Assembly: GCA_016185345.1 (NCBI GenBank)
Contig: JACPNS010000016.1
Location: forward strand, 118,975 to 182,974
DNA from: Solirubrobacterales bacterium
Lineage (GTDB): Bacteria > Actinomycetota > Thermoleophilia > Solirubrobacterales > JACPNS01
Length of the DNA: 64,000 nucleotides
Direction of reading: 5' to 3'
Below are positions 1 to 12,095 of the stretch, piece by piece (the first letter of the stretch is position 1; the number at the start of each line of letters is the position of its first letter). The position numbers were made by a program, and so were the translations under genes. Below the pieces are notes generated by a model that searched no databases, was not told the origin of the DNA, and worked only from the letters and a program-made list of their open reading frames with translations.

Positions 1-325
1 GCTCGTCCACGCTGAAGCCCATCACCGAGACGATCAGCGGAGCCGGGAGCGTCGCGTACTCAGGAAGGTCCTCGTCCACAAATCGCACCAGCCCCTTGTT
101 GGGCAGGCCGATCGAATTGATCATTCCCTGGCCGAGTTCCCAGAGGCGCGGCGGCGGATTGCCCGCGCGTGGGTCGAGCGTGATCGTCTTGGAGACGTAC
201 GCAGAGAAAGGGAAGTTGCGATCGAACGCATCACCGAAAACGCGGCGCGCAGCAAGCGCGTCGTAGGTGCCGGATCCATTGACTATCGGGTGCTCGAGCT
301 GCATCCCGCAGAACTCAATCGCCAT
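1..325 (-). CDS. pyrD: Dihydroorotate dehydrogenase, catalytic subunit (N-terminal part, cut by window edge)
   Basis: Only the first 108 codons are present; the gene continues past position 1. The product should oxidise dihydroorotate to orotate in de novo pyrimidine synthesis. The translation starts [13 protein letters not shown] and carries the FMN-barrel signatures NGSGTYD, SKTITLDPRAGNPPPRLWE and GMINSIGLPNKG, typical of class 1B enzymes that use NAD through a PyrK partner. The ATG overlaps the stop of upstream pyrK by one base (TGATG), so translation is probably coupled. Class 1B is supported by that PyrK neighbour. Confidence 0.93.
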   Translation of the reverse strand, partial: MAIEFCGMQLEHPIVNGSGTYDALAARRVFGDAFDRNFPFSAYVSKTITLDPRAGNPPPRLWELGQGMINSIGLPNKGLVRFVDEDLPEYATLPAPLIVSVMGFSVDE

Positions 326-1154
326 CAGTGCGCCATTCCCGAGAGAATCGCCGTATCGAGCTGAGCTCCCTCAATCACAGGGCCGTCAACGCACAGCCTG
401 ATGTAGCCGTCCTTGGTCGGCACGACGCAGCCATAACAAGCACCAAAGCCGCATGCCATCCCCGACTCCATCGCCAGCTGCGAGGGCACGCCATGTTCTT
501 CGCAGAGGACTCGAATGGCTTCCAGCATCGCCGGCGGGCCGCACGCGTAAACGGTTGAGTCGGGCTGCGCCTCAAGCTGCGTGGCAACCAGCTCCGTGAC
601 GTAGCCCTGATGTCCGGCCGAGCCGTCTTCGGTCGCCAGCGAATGCTTGAGGTCGTAGAGCCCGGCGGCCGATGCGTGGGCGCTGGAGCGCATCCCGACG
701 AAAGTCGTGGCACGAACGCCGTCGAGATCGCGCAGCTCGTCGTCAAAGGCGACGATCGGCGCCAGGCCGATTCCGCCCGCGATCAACACCGGCCAGCGAT
801 CGGCCTCAAGCGCGAATCCGTTTCCGAAGGGACCAGCGATCAGAAGTTCGTCGCCCACTCCAACCGCCGTGAGGCGCTCGGTTCCCGGTCCGACGTCCTC
901 GAAGAGAAAGTCCAGAGCGACCCCGTCATCTGACTGGACGGCCCGCGCAAAGGACAGCGCTCGTGGCAGGTAGGGCCGACCGTCGGCACCCCCGCCCCAG
1001 CCTGCAGGCGTCATCAGCATGTAGAACTGGCCAGCCAGTGGCGCCGGCCCACCCCGGTCCAGGGCCGTGAGAGCCACGTAGGGACCAGCCTCACGCCGAT
1101 CGGTCACATGGACAACGCGGCGCCCAAATGGCGCCTGCGGCCGCGCAGGCGGGT

Positions 1155-1158
<4 letters not shown>
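325..1158 (-). CDS. pyrK: Dihydroorotate dehydrogenase electron transfer subunit PyrK
   Basis: This is the FAD and 2Fe-2S subunit that passes electrons from PyrD to NAD+. The 277-residue product has an N-terminal ferredoxin-reductase barrel, a nucleotide-binding stretch [12 protein letters not shown] near residue 124, YACGPPAML near 204, and a C-terminal iron-sulfur motif with Cys236, Cys241, Cys244 and Cys256 ([13 protein letters not shown], then LCVDGPV). Length and order are standard. The start overlaps the carB stop by 4 bases (ATGA), and the stop overlaps pyrD, so the gene sits inside one polycistronic pyr message. YgfZ-like or other ferredoxin reductases are less likely given this context. 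Confidence 0.95.
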
Positions 1159-4316
<3,158 letters not shown>

Positions 4317-5435
4317 CTATGCCATCTCCAGGAAGCGGTCGAAGAGGTAGAGCGCGTCGTGCGGTCCGGGGCCGGCCTCGGGGTGGTACTGAACCGTCGC
4401 GCCCGAGACGTCGCGGAGCAGAAGGCCTTCAACCGTGCGGTCGTAGAGGTTCACGTGGCTGAGTTCGGCGGCGCCAAAGTCGGTCTCCCAGCACACCGGC
4501 TCGTCGCCGAGCACTTTGCCCGATCCGTCGGGGGTCTGGACGGCGAAGCCGTGGTTCTGTGAAGTGATGTCGATCTTTCCTGTCTGGAGGTCTTTCACCG
4601 GGTGGTTTGCCCCGCGGTGGCCGAACTGGAGCTTGTAGGTCTCAAGGCCGATCGCGCGGCAGAGCAGCTGGTGGCCGAGGCAGATGCCGAAGACCGGCTT
4701 CTTCCCGATCAGCTGGCGGACGTTCTCGACCACGTAGTCGAGCGCGCCGGGGTCGCCGGGGCCATTGGCCAGGAAGAAAAAGTCTGGGTTGCGCGCAAGC
4801 AGCGCTTCTGCGGGCGTGTCGCAGGGATGCAGTTCGAGCTTCACGCCGCGAGCCACAAGGTTTTCGATGATCGAGCGTTTGATGCCCGTGTCGATCGCAA
4901 CTACGTGTGCCGCGCTGCCGTCACCGTGGATGATCGGCTCGTTGGGCGTGACCTCTTTGGCGAAGTCCGCGCCCTTCATGCTCGGCTCGGCTTCAATCGC
5001 GGCGCGGGCGTCTGCCTCGCTTACCGATCCGTCGAAGGTCCCGCCGCGCATCGCGCCCTTGTCGCGGATGTGGCGCACCAGCGATCGTGTGTTGACACCG
5101 GTGATTCCGGGGATTCCCTGATCGATCAACCACTGCTCCCAGGAGCCCTTGATGCCCGGAGAGCCCGCCGGAGCGATCTCGCGCATCACAACTGCACGAG
5201 CGTGCGGCGCATCGGATTCCATGAAGGCCTCGGCGACTCCGTAGTTGCCGACCATCGGATACGTGTAAGTGATGATCTGGCCGCGATAGCTGGGGTCGGT
5301 CAATGCCTCCTGGTAGCCCGACATCGAAGTGTTGAACACAACTTCGCCGGTCACCTGGGCAGCAGCGCCCGCGGCGAACCCGTCAAAGCGAGCGCCGTCT
5401 TCGAGCAATACGTAGGCGGGACGGCGATCGCTCAT
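4317..5435 (-). CDS. carA: Carbamoyl-phosphate synthase small subunit
   Basis: Glutamine amidotransferase subunit that supplies ammonia to CarB. The 372-residue product has the N-terminal CPSase_sm domain (VLLEDGARFDGFAAG, TGEVVFNTSMSGYQE, SYRGQIITYTYP) and a class I GATase domain with nucleophile elbow FGICLGHQLL and the catalytic His/Glu segment VQYHPEAGPGPHD. The start overlaps the end of pyrC by 4 bases and carB begins at the next base after the carA stop. This chain of overlaps supports one transcript and coupled translation. Confidence 0.97.
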   Translation of the reverse strand: MSDRRPAYVLLEDGARFDGFAAGAAAQVTGEVVFNTSMSGYQEALTDPSYRGQIITYTYPMVGNYGVAEAFMESDAPHARAVVMREIAPAGSPGIKGSWEQWLIDQGIPGITGVNTRSLVRHIRDKGAMRGGTFDGSVSEADARAAIEAEPSMKGADFAKEVTPNEPIIHGDGSAAHVVAIDTGIKRSIIENLVARGVKLELHPCDTPAEALLARNPDFFFLANGPGDPGALDYVVENVRQLIGKKPVFGICLGHQLLCRAIGLETYKLQFGHRGANHPVKDLQTGKIDITSQNHGFAVQTPDGSGKVLGDEPVCWETDFGAAELSHVNLYDRTVEGLLLRDVSGATVQYHPEAGPGPHDALYLFDRFLEMA

Positions 5436-6835
5436 GCTCCGACCTCCTGCATCGCAAAGCTGCGGGCGCGGAACGCGATGACTCCCGCGGCGACCGTCAT
5501 CAGGACGCGGCCACTCAGCTCGCGACCCGCGAAGCAGCTGTTTGACGAGCGGCTCGCGTAACCCTCTTCGCCAACCACCCAGGTCGCCTCAAGGTCCACA
5601 AGATTGAAGTTCGCCGGGGCGCCCTTCGAAACGGTCGGCGTGGGCAGCTCGAACAGCGCCGCCCCCTTCGTGAGTCGGTCGATCACAAGGCTCAAATCAA
5701 GGACTCCAGTTTTTACGAGGTCGGTGTAGACGACCGGGAATGAGGTTTCGAGTCCCGTGACGCCCATGGCGGCGAGTTCGAACGGGACTTCTTTTTCGTG
5801 CGCGGCGTGGGGCGCGTGGTCGGTGGCGATGATGTCCACCACCCCGCTCTTCAGCGCGGCGATCAAGGCCTGACGGTCCTCCTCGGTGCGCAGTGGCGGA
5901 TTCATTTTGAAGTTTGCGTCGGTGCCGTCGCCGATCGCTTCGTCGGTCAGGGTCAGGTGGTGCGGGGTGACCTCGGTGGTGATCTGAACGCCGCGCTCTT
6001 TGGCTGCAGCGACGGCTTCGATCGAGCCGACACATGAGAGGTGTTGCACGTGGATGCGGCCTCCCTCGTACTCGGCGAGCAGTGCGTCGCGAGCGATGTA
6101 CGTGCTTTCCGATACCGGCGGGTAGCCGGCAAGTCCGAGTCCAGCGCTGACGTGTCCTTCGTGCATCACGCCGCCGCGGGTCAAGGCCGGGTCTTCCTGA
6201 TGTAGCGCAAGCGGACGGCCAGCGAGTCGTTGGTACTGCAACGCCTGACGCATCAGGCCCGCGTCAACGATCGGCAGGCCGTCGTCGGTGAAGCAGATCG
6301 CTCCGGCCTCGGCGAGTTCGGCCATCTCGGAGAGCTGCTTGCCCTTCATGCCCTTGGTGACAGTGGCGCTGAAGGCCACAGGAATGTGGGCGTCTTCTTG
6401 GGCGCGCATACGCAGTGACTGGATCGCGCCCGGGCTGTCGATCGGCGGGTTGGTGTTGGCCATCGCAATGATCGCGGTGAATCCACCAGCGGCAGCCGAA
6501 CGGGTTCCTGACTCGAGATTCTCCTTGTACTCAAAGCCCGGCGTGCGCAGGTGGACGTGTGGGTCAATGAAACCCGGGAAGAGGTGCTTGCCAGATGCGT
6601 CGATCGTCTCGCCACCTTCAGGCGCGGTCAAGCCCTTGCCAATCTCGGCGATCTCGCCATCGCGGACGAGAACATCGAGCACCTCGTCGTGCCCGGCGCC
6701 TGGATCGACTACGCGCGCGCCCGTGACCAGCAACTCGGCGGGCCTGCCGCCGCGGAAGCTCAAGCATTCCTCGGCCGGCGGGCCGATCGGCTCTGGCGGC
6801 AGCGGCTCAATCAATTTCAGTTCTGGGCGCGTCAT
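5432..6835 (-). CDS. pyrC: Dihydroorotase
   Basis: Cyclises carbamoyl aspartate to dihydroorotate. The 467-residue protein is a class I amidohydrolase: metal ligands in DPHVHLRTPGFEYKENLESGT, IHVQHLSCVGS, and TDHAPHAAHEKE. A roughly 40-residue N-terminal extension rich in Pro and Glu precedes the usual start of the family, so the true start could be slightly downstream. The chosen ATG overlaps the pyrB stop by 4 bases, which favours it. Position between pyrB and carA is the usual pyr operon order. Allantoinase or hydantoinase is unlikely in this context. Confidence 0.96.
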   Translation of the reverse strand: MTRPELKLIEPLPPEPIGPPAEECLSFRGGRPAELLVTGARVVDPGAGHDEVLDVLVRDGEIAEIGKGLTAPEGGETIDASGKHLFPGFIDPHVHLRTPGFEYKENLESGTRSAAAGGFTAIIAMANTNPPIDSPGAIQSLRMRAQEDAHIPVAFSATVTKGMKGKQLSEMAELAEAGAICFTDDGLPIVDAGLMRQALQYQRLAGRPLALHQEDPALTRGGVMHEGHVSAGLGLAGYPPVSESTYIARDALLAEYEGGRIHVQHLSCVGSIEAVAAAKERGVQITTEVTPHHLTLTDEAIGDGTDANFKMNPPLRTEEDRQALIAALKSGVVDIIATDHAPHAAHEKEVPFELAAMGVTGLETSFPVVYTDLVKTGVLDLSLVIDRLTKGAALFELPTPTVSKGAPANFNLVDLEATWVVGEEGYASRSSNSCFAGRELSGRVLMTVAAGVIAFRARSFAMQEVGA

Positions 6836-7797
6836 GAGGTCAACTTCACTTCCTGGATTTGGGCGGACTGCTCTTTGGCAGCCCCGCCGTCGGGCCCGCG
6901 ACCGGCGAGCAACTCGTAGAAGACGGCCATGCGCACCGCAACGCCAGCGGCTACCTGCTCGGTGATCAAAGATTGCGGCGCATCGACGACATCGGGTGAG
7001 AGCTCGACGCCGCGGTTGACCGGGCCCGGATGCATCAACAACTGATTGGCGCCGAGCCGCTTGCCGTTGATCTGGAAGTAGCGCGCGTACTCGCGCACCG
7101 ATGGAATAAAGCTCTGCTCGTCGTTCATGCGCTCGTTCTGCATCCGCAGGACGTAGAGCACGTCGGCCTCGCTGGAGCCGTCAAGCGTGTAAGAAACTGT
7201 GCAGCCGAGCTTCTCGATCTCGCGAGGGATCAGCGTCGGCGGTCCGCAGACCGTGACCGACGCGCCGAGCGCCGTGAGCGCAAGGATGTTTGAGCGGGCG
7301 ACGCGGCTGTGCAAGACGTCGCCGATGATCCAGATGTTGCGGCCGTCGAGTTCGTTGAGGCGGCGGCGAAGTGTGAAGGCGTCAAGCAGAGCTTGGGTGG
7401 GGTGTTCGTGCTTTCCGTCGCCGGCGTTGATCACCGAGGCGTCGGTCCAGCGAGTGATCATCCCGGGCGCTCCCACGTGCGGGCTGCGTACGACGATCGC
7501 CGACGGTTTATAGGCAGAGAGCGTCTGAACGGTGTCGCGCAGCGACTCGCCCTTCTCCACGCTTGAACTGCTGGCCTGGATCGTGACCGTGTCGGCCGAG
7601 AGCCGCTTGGCTGCAAGGTCGAACGAAGACCGCGTGCGGGTCGAGTTCTCGAAGAAGAGATTGACGATCGTGCGGCCCGAGAGTGTCGGGAGTTTCTTGT
7701 TCTCGCGTTCAGAAAGCTGCGAGAGGCTCTCGGCGCGATCGAGCAGCCGTTCGATCGCTTCGCGCTCGAGCCCTGCGATTCCAATCAAATTCCGCAT
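6832..7797 (-). CDS. pyrB: Aspartate carbamoyltransferase catalytic subunit
   Basis: Condenses carbamoyl phosphate with aspartate, the committed pyrimidine step. The 321-residue protein has the carbamoyl-phosphate site FENSTRTRSSFDLAAKRL, the SVEKGESLRDTVQTL loop, the HPTQALLD motif and the MHPGPVNRGVE segment. No pyrI regulatory subunit gene is present nearby, as is usual for Gram-positives, where regulation is by PyrR. The start codon overlaps the pyrR stop and the end overlaps pyrC, so it belongs to the same message. Confidence 0.97.
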   Translation of the reverse strand: MRNLIGIAGLEREAIERLLDRAESLSQLSERENKKLPTLSGRTIVNLFFENSTRTRSSFDLAAKRLSADTVTIQASSSSVEKGESLRDTVQTLSAYKPSAIVVRSPHVGAPGMITRWTDASVINAGDGKHEHPTQALLDAFTLRRRLNELDGRNIWIIGDVLHSRVARSNILALTALGASVTVCGPPTLIPREIEKLGCTVSYTLDGSSEADVLYVLRMQNERMNDEQSFIPSVREYARYFQINGKRLGANQLLMHPGPVNRGVELSPDVVDAPQSLITEQVAAGVAVRMAVFYELLAGRGPDGGAAKEQSAQIQEVKLTS

Positions 7798-8384
7798 CAG
7801 CTGCTCACCGTCTGGGTAGTCGGAACGATGGCGATCTCATCCACCCCGTCCAACTCCTCGACGCGCACGTTCACGCGCTCGTCGCTGCTGGTCGGAAGGT
7901 TCTTGCCAACAAAGTCCGGTCGGATCGGAAGCTCGCGGTGTCCGCGATCTGCCAGCACCGCCAGCTGAACTGCCGGCGGGCGACCGAAGTCGAAGAGAGC
8001 GTCGATCGCGGCGCGGACCGTGCGGCCGGTGTAGAGCACGTCGTCCACCAGGACGATCACGTGCTCATCGATCGAGAAGTCGATGCTCGACGAATGGACG
8101 ACGGGCGCGCTCTCGCGCAGCTGGCCGATGTCGTCGCGATAGAAGGAGATGTCCAGCTCGCCCACGGGGATCTCGCGACCGTCGAAGTCCGCGATCTGGC
8201 CAGCGAGGCGCCGGGCAACTGGAACTCCGCGACGATGGATGCCAATCAACGCGAAGGGCCGGTCACCGTTCTTTTCGACGATCTCATGGGCGATGCGTAC
8301 AACTGTGCGCGAGAGATCGGCACGGTCGAATACGACCTTGGACGCGGATGCTCCAGCTCCCGAAGAGTTGGCGTCGTCTGGCAT
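7797..8384 (-). CDS. pyrR: PyrR, pyrimidine operon regulator / uracil phosphoribosyltransferase
   Basis: First gene of the pyr operon. The 195-residue protein is a type I phosphoribosyltransferase with IGIHRRGVPVARRLA near residue 47 and the PRPP-binding loop VILVDDVLYTGRTVRAA near residue 110. In this family PyrR binds a hairpin in pyr mRNA when UMP or UTP is high, and also has weak uracil phosphoribosyltransferase activity. A Ser/Ala-rich head of about 15 residues precedes the core. The ATG at 8384 follows AAGGAG after 4 nt, and a candidate PyrR-binding hairpin lies directly upstream. Confidence 0.96.
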   Translation of the reverse strand: MPDDANSSGAGASASKVVFDRADLSRTVVRIAHEIVEKNGDRPFALIGIHRRGVPVARRLAGQIADFDGREIPVGELDISFYRDDIGQLRESAPVVHSSSIDFSIDEHVIVLVDDVLYTGRTVRAAIDALFDFGRPPAVQLAVLADRGHRELPIRPDFVGKNLPTSSDERVNVRVEELDGVDEIAIVPTTQTVSS

Positions 8385-8388
8385 TTGG

Positions 8389-8411
8389 CTCCTTCTTGGC
8401 CTCTCGGACCA
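8389..8411 (-). promoter_or_regulatory. Candidate PyrR-binding hairpin next to the pyrR Shine-Dalgarno
   Basis: Read on the minus strand, 8411-8397 gives TGGTCCGAGAGGCCA, a TGG/CCA stem with an inner CC/GG pair around a GAGA loop. It is followed after 2 nt by the Shine-Dalgarno AAGGAG (8394-8389) and then the pyrR ATG. It resembles the PyrR consensus (UCC, a purine loop, GAGG) but is one base shorter in the loop. No terminator is visible between this hairpin and pyrR. If it is used, control would be at translation rather than by attenuation, as reported in mycobacteria. This is an inference. Confidence 0.5.
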
Positions 8412-8480
8412 GAGTTAAAGGGCAGTAGCTTGCTTGCAGAGCAGCCTAACACGAGATCGGGCTCAGCGTTCGGCTTGAAA

Positions 8481-9419
8481 TCAGTCTTCTTTGACCAAAA
8501 TGGGCTTTCCGCGCTCGGGAAATGGTAGTTCGACGACGTCGAAGTCGCGCGGGAGCTCAGTGTTCTCGAAAACTTCGCGCGCCTCGGCGCGCAGCTCTTT
8601 TCCGAGGTAGCGCCCAGATACGTGCGTGAGGCAGAGCATCTCCACTTCCGCGTCGCGCGCAGTTTCTGCGGCCTGCCGAGCAGTGCTGTGACTGGTCTCG
8701 GTGGCCCTGGCCGACTCCTCGTCGCCGAAAGTTGACTCGTGCACCAGAAGATCCGCGCCGCGAGCGGCCTCGACAACGGCATCGCATGGAGAGGTGTCGC
8801 CGGTGTAGACAATTGTGCGGCCGCGACGGTCTTCCCCGACAACTTGCTCCGCTCGCACGACGGTTCCATCGGCGACCGTGATTTCGCCGCCACGCTGAAG
8901 AACTCCAAAGTCTGGACCCGGCTGGACCCCTAGTTCTCGAGCGGCGGTCTCATTGAAGTGCCCGGGGCGATCGTGCTCGGCGAGCTTGAAGCCGAACGCC
9001 CGACCACGGTGAGCCACGTCGAATCCGCTCACGGTGTAGCCCTTGAACCCGAGTTCCTCGTGCGGCTGGAGTTCGTAGATGTCCACGTCAAACGGAAGCC
9101 GACCGATCAAGTTGTCCATGTCGTCGATCATCGCCTGCAATCCAGGAGGTCCGTAGATCGTCATCGGAACCTCTCGCCCGCGCAGTCCGAACGTCTTCAA
9201 CATCCCCGGAATGCCGAGAATGTGATCCGCGTGAAAGTGCGTCACGAATAGGTGTTCGATGTCGCTGAGGCCGACGGATTGGATCAGCTGACGTTGGGTC
9301 CCTTCGCCACAATCAAACAGCAACTGATCGCCGCCGTGTCGCAAAAGCAGCGACGCCAAGCCCCTGCGTGCGGTCGGAGTTGAGCCGGCTGTGCCTATGA
9401 AGACTGCCGAAAGGTTCAT
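8481..9419 (-). CDS. rnz: Ribonuclease Z (tRNA 3' endonuclease)
   Basis: Removes 3' trailers from pre-tRNAs. The 312-residue product begins MNLSAVFIGTAGSTPT, contains the zinc site THFHADHILGIPGM, and later YTGDTSPCDAVVEAA and LTHVSGRY, the standard RNase Z beta-lactamase fold. The frame is open to 9518, but the family normally starts at the residues chosen here, so ATG 9419 is preferred. It is divergent from the HD-GYP gene and 97 nt upstream of pyrR on the same strand; whether it is cotranscribed with pyr is not clear. Confidence 0.93.
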   Translation of the reverse strand: MNLSAVFIGTAGSTPTARRGLASLLLRHGGDQLLFDCGEGTQRQLIQSVGLSDIEHLFVTHFHADHILGIPGMLKTFGLRGREVPMTIYGPPGLQAMIDDMDNLIGRLPFDVDIYELQPHEELGFKGYTVSGFDVAHRGRAFGFKLAEHDRPGHFNETAARELGVQPGPDFGVLQRGGEITVADGTVVRAEQVVGEDRRGRTIVYTGDTSPCDAVVEAARGADLLVHESTFGDEESARATETSHSTARQAAETARDAEVEMLCLTHVSGRYLGKELRAEAREVFENTELPRDFDVVELPFPERGKPILVKED

Positions 9420-9476
9420 CGTCGGGACTCTAACCCGTTTGCAATTACCGAATTTTGCATCGGCTTTTCGCTCAAG

Positions 9477-11051
9477 ATGGCTGCCCGAACGCCCGAAACC
9501 TTTCGTATGCAATCGCAAGGACGCGACTCGCTACGCGCGCCCACAGGACGACTGGAACTCGGGGTAACGGGCACGGATGCCCGGCCGCCGCGTGTCATGC
9601 GCGCCTTCGCCATTTACATGGGGCTGGCCCTGATCCTCGCTGCGTTGATCATTCTGTATTTCGTTCGGCACAACGTAGAAGCCAACTCGACGCAGAAGGT
9701 TGCAGAGCACGCGAGTTTCGTTGCTTCGACCGCCGTTCCGAAAATCCTACCCGCGGGAGCATGGAATGAGCCGGTCAGGGGCAAAATTCTGGACAGGCTC
9801 GACCGCGCCGTAAAAGCCGACCTGCTCAACGACGGTGGCCTGCGCGTGAAGTTCTATTCGCCCGACGGAACCGTCGTCTACTCATCCGATCAGGGGCTGA
9901 TCGGGACCAAGACCAACGAGCTGAGCCGCATCGAGAGCGCAATGGACGGCCGCTTGAACGCCAAGGTCACAACTCTTGGCAACGAAGGCGGGTCCGGGAA
10001 GGACACCAAGGCAATTGAGGCGTACGCGGCAGTCACGTATCCGGGAGCATCATCTCCCGTCGGCGTCTTCGAGGTCTACAACGATTACGGCCAGGCAGCC
10101 GGCTCTATCCGCCAACAGGCACTACCACTGGCCGGCGCTGTGCTCCTGATCTTTCTCCTCTTGTACCTCGCACTGTTTCCGGTACTGCGCCGTACGACCC
10201 GCCAGCTTCAGTACTCCAACAATGAGCTGCGTCGGCGCGCGACAGACCTGAACGACAACCTTGTAGAACGCACGGCCATCGAGCAACGACTGCGCGAAAC
10301 GATCGAAGACCTTGAACGCTCGGAGAACTCACTCGAGCACGCGCAGGAAGAAACGATCATGCGCCTCTCGATGGCCGTCGAGCGCCGCGACCAGGAAACC
10401 GGCGACCACATTGAGCGCATGGGCCGCTATTGCACCCTGCTTGCCTCGAAGCTCGGTTGGAGCGACCAGAAGTGTGAGCTCTTGAGAATCGCCGCCCCGC
10501 TGCATGATGTCGGCAAGATCGCTATCCCCGATTCGATTCTGCTGAAGCCCGGCGCGCTTACGCCCGAGGAGCGCCTGGAGATCGAGAAGCATGCCGAGGT
10601 CGGCCACGAGATCCTCGCTGGCTCAGACTCTCCCCTACTTGACCTTGCTGCACGCATAGCGCTGAGCCACCACGAGCATTGGGACGGGAACGGCTACCCC
10701 AATGGCCTCGTCGGTGAAGAGATCCCGATCGAGGGCCGGGTTGCCGCAATCGCAGATGTTTTCGACGCGCTCACCAGTGACCGCGTCTACCGCCCCGCGA
10801 TGACCGTCGAGCGCTCGCTCGCGATCATGTCTGAGGGCCGCGCGTCGCAGTTTGACCCCGTCCTCCTGGACGTCTTCTTTGACTCGATCGTCGAGGTGCT
10901 TCTGATCCGCGACGGCCACGTCGAAGAGAAGCAGCAACAGCGCCAGGAGAACCTCGGACATCGCCGGCGTGCACGCCGCGCTGTGCCCACCGCGAGCAAC
11001 TTTGAGTCCGCCGAAGAAGACGGTGGCCAGGCACGCTCGATGGTAGGGTGA
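9477..11051 (+). CDS. Membrane-anchored HD-GYP domain protein (probable c-di-GMP phosphodiesterase)
   Basis: A 524-residue protein with a membrane helix at about 42-62, an extracytoplasmic stretch of about 150 residues, a second helix at about 216-236, a charged coiled-coil region to about 295, then an HD-GYP domain. Catalytic signatures are intact: HD at 343-344 (APLHDVGKIAIPDSIL) and HHEHWDGNGYPNGL at about 398-410. HD-GYP proteins usually hydrolyse cyclic di-GMP. The tail after about 480 is Arg/Gln-rich and looks disordered. A c-di-GMP role fits the tandem GGDEF protein at 24432-26660. The start could also be at 9507. Confidence 0.9.
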   Translation: MAARTPETFRMQSQGRDSLRAPTGRLELGVTGTDARPPRVMRAFAIYMGLALILAALIILYFVRHNVEANSTQKVAEHASFVASTAVPKILPAGAWNEPVRGKILDRLDRAVKADLLNDGGLRVKFYSPDGTVVYSSDQGLIGTKTNELSRIESAMDGRLNAKVTTLGNEGGSGKDTKAIEAYAAVTYPGASSPVGVFEVYNDYGQAAGSIRQQALPLAGAVLLIFLLLYLALFPVLRRTTRQLQYSNNELRRRATDLNDNLVERTAIEQRLRETIEDLERSENSLEHAQEETIMRLSMAVERRDQETGDHIERMGRYCTLLASKLGWSDQKCELLRIAAPLHDVGKIAIPDSILLKPGALTPEERLEIEKHAEVGHEILAGSDSPLLDLAARIALSHHEHWDGNGYPNGLVGEEIPIEGRVAAIADVFDALTSDRVYRPAMTVERSLAIMSEGRASQFDPVLLDVFFDSIVEVLLIRDGHVEEKQQQRQENLGHRRRARRAVPTASNFESAEEDGGQARSMVG

Positions 11052-11061
11052 GCCGCGTCTC

Positions 11062-11134
11062 GCGCCCGTAGCTCAGTGGATAGAGCGCTGCCCTCCGAAG
11101 GCAGAAGTCGCAGGTTCGAATCCCGCCGGGCGCA
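11062..11134 (+). tRNA. tRNA-Arg (anticodon CCG)
   Basis: A full cloverleaf can be drawn: acceptor GCGCCCG / CGGGCGC with discriminator A, D-arm GCTC...GAGC, anticodon stem CTGCC / GGCAG around loop CTCCGAA (anticodon CCG, reading CGG), variable region AAGTC, and T-loop TTCGAAT. The T-stem GCAGG / CCCGC has one A-C mismatch in the middle. CCA is not encoded (ACCT follows). It lies 10 nt after the HD-GYP stop and is followed by an intrinsic terminator. Confidence 0.96.
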
Positions 11135-11183
11135 CCTACGTACTCTCTCGGTTGTATCGAGACTCAAACTCTCTCGATTCCGC

Positions 11184-11221
11184 GCCCCCGGGTGTCTTTT
11201 CAGCATCGCGGGGGCATTTTT
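11184..11221 (+). terminator. Intrinsic terminator after tRNA-Arg
   Basis: GCCCCCG (11184-11190) pairs with CGGGGGC (11209-11215) across an 18-nt loop, followed by A and five T residues (11217-11221). The orientation fits termination of the tRNA transcript. It has no T-run on the other side, so it should not stop the convergent ZIP gene. Confidence 0.8.
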
Positions 11222-11227
11222 GGATCC

Positions 11228-11974
11228 TTAGCTGAACGCGCTGATCGCGTACGCAATACCGAATCCAAGCGTCGTGAGCAGTCCCGCGACCGCGCCGTTC
11301 ATCTTGAACGCCTCCGGCACCATCGTGTCGATCAGCATCGTCAAGAGGGCTCCGCCGGCGAACGCAAGGACGATCGCGACTGCCTCGTCGCTCGCGGAGT
11401 CGAAAACGGCAAAACCCAGCATCGATGAGATGCCCGAGATCAACGCCACGGCAGCCCACATGCCAAACAGCTTCGGTGCGCTCCAACCCGACTGCTTCAT
11501 TCCGCTGGTGGACCCGATCGCCTCTGGAAGGTTGGAAAGGAACACGGCGGCGACCATCGCAGCGCTCACCGTTTCGCCCCCGATCAACCCGAGCCCGATC
11601 ACGATCGACTCGGGAATGCCATCGAGGATCGTGCCGAACATGATCGCCTTCCCCTCTGAATCGTCACCGTGCGCCTTCGAGGACTTTCGATGCTTGCCTC
11701 CGGCGCGGTCGATCAACAGGTCGCCTGCGAAGAAGGCAAGGGCGCCGGCAGCCAGCCCGACAGCGACTGCCCAATTGCCGTCGGTGGTCGCGTTCGCTTC
11801 GTCAACGAGCTCGAACGCGACCGCGCTGATCAGCACGCCAGAGCCAAACGCCATGATTCCACCGAGCACCTTGCCCGGCATGTCCCAGAAATATGCGATC
11901 AGCGCGCCAATCAAGAGCGCTGCGCCGCCGACAAAACCCCAAAAGAACGCTGCGCCCATTCCGAGAGTCTCCAT
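11228..11974 (-). CDS. ZIP family metal transporter
   Basis: A 248-residue polytopic membrane protein, probably moving Zn2+ or another divalent metal into the cytoplasm. ZIP signatures are present: GTILDGIPESIVIGLGL in TM4 (metal-site Glu in the IPES segment) and VAAVFLSNLPEAIGSTSG in TM5. A His/Lys/Asp-rich cytoplasmic loop (GKHRKSSKAHGDDSEG) before TM4 is where ZIPs often bind metal. About seven or eight hydrophobic segments are visible. It faces the tRNA terminator at its 3' end. Metal specificity cannot be told from sequence. Confidence 0.88.
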   Translation of the reverse strand: METLGMGAAFFWGFVGGAALLIGALIAYFWDMPGKVLGGIMAFGSGVLISAVAFELVDEANATTDGNWAVAVGLAAGALAFFAGDLLIDRAGGKHRKSSKAHGDDSEGKAIMFGTILDGIPESIVIGLGLIGGETVSAAMVAAVFLSNLPEAIGSTSGMKQSGWSAPKLFGMWAAVALISGISSMLGFAVFDSASDEAVAIVLAFAGGALLTMLIDTMVPEAFKMNGAVAGLLTTLGFGIAYAISAFS

Positions 11975-12095
11975 CTGGCCCCGGCGGATCTTCCACTTTG
12001 CGGGATCTTCACGACTACTCCCGAGTTAGTTGCCGAATCGTCCGCGATCCGTCCTAGTCTCGGCTCTACTCGCTCGCCATTGGGGAATGCAACAC

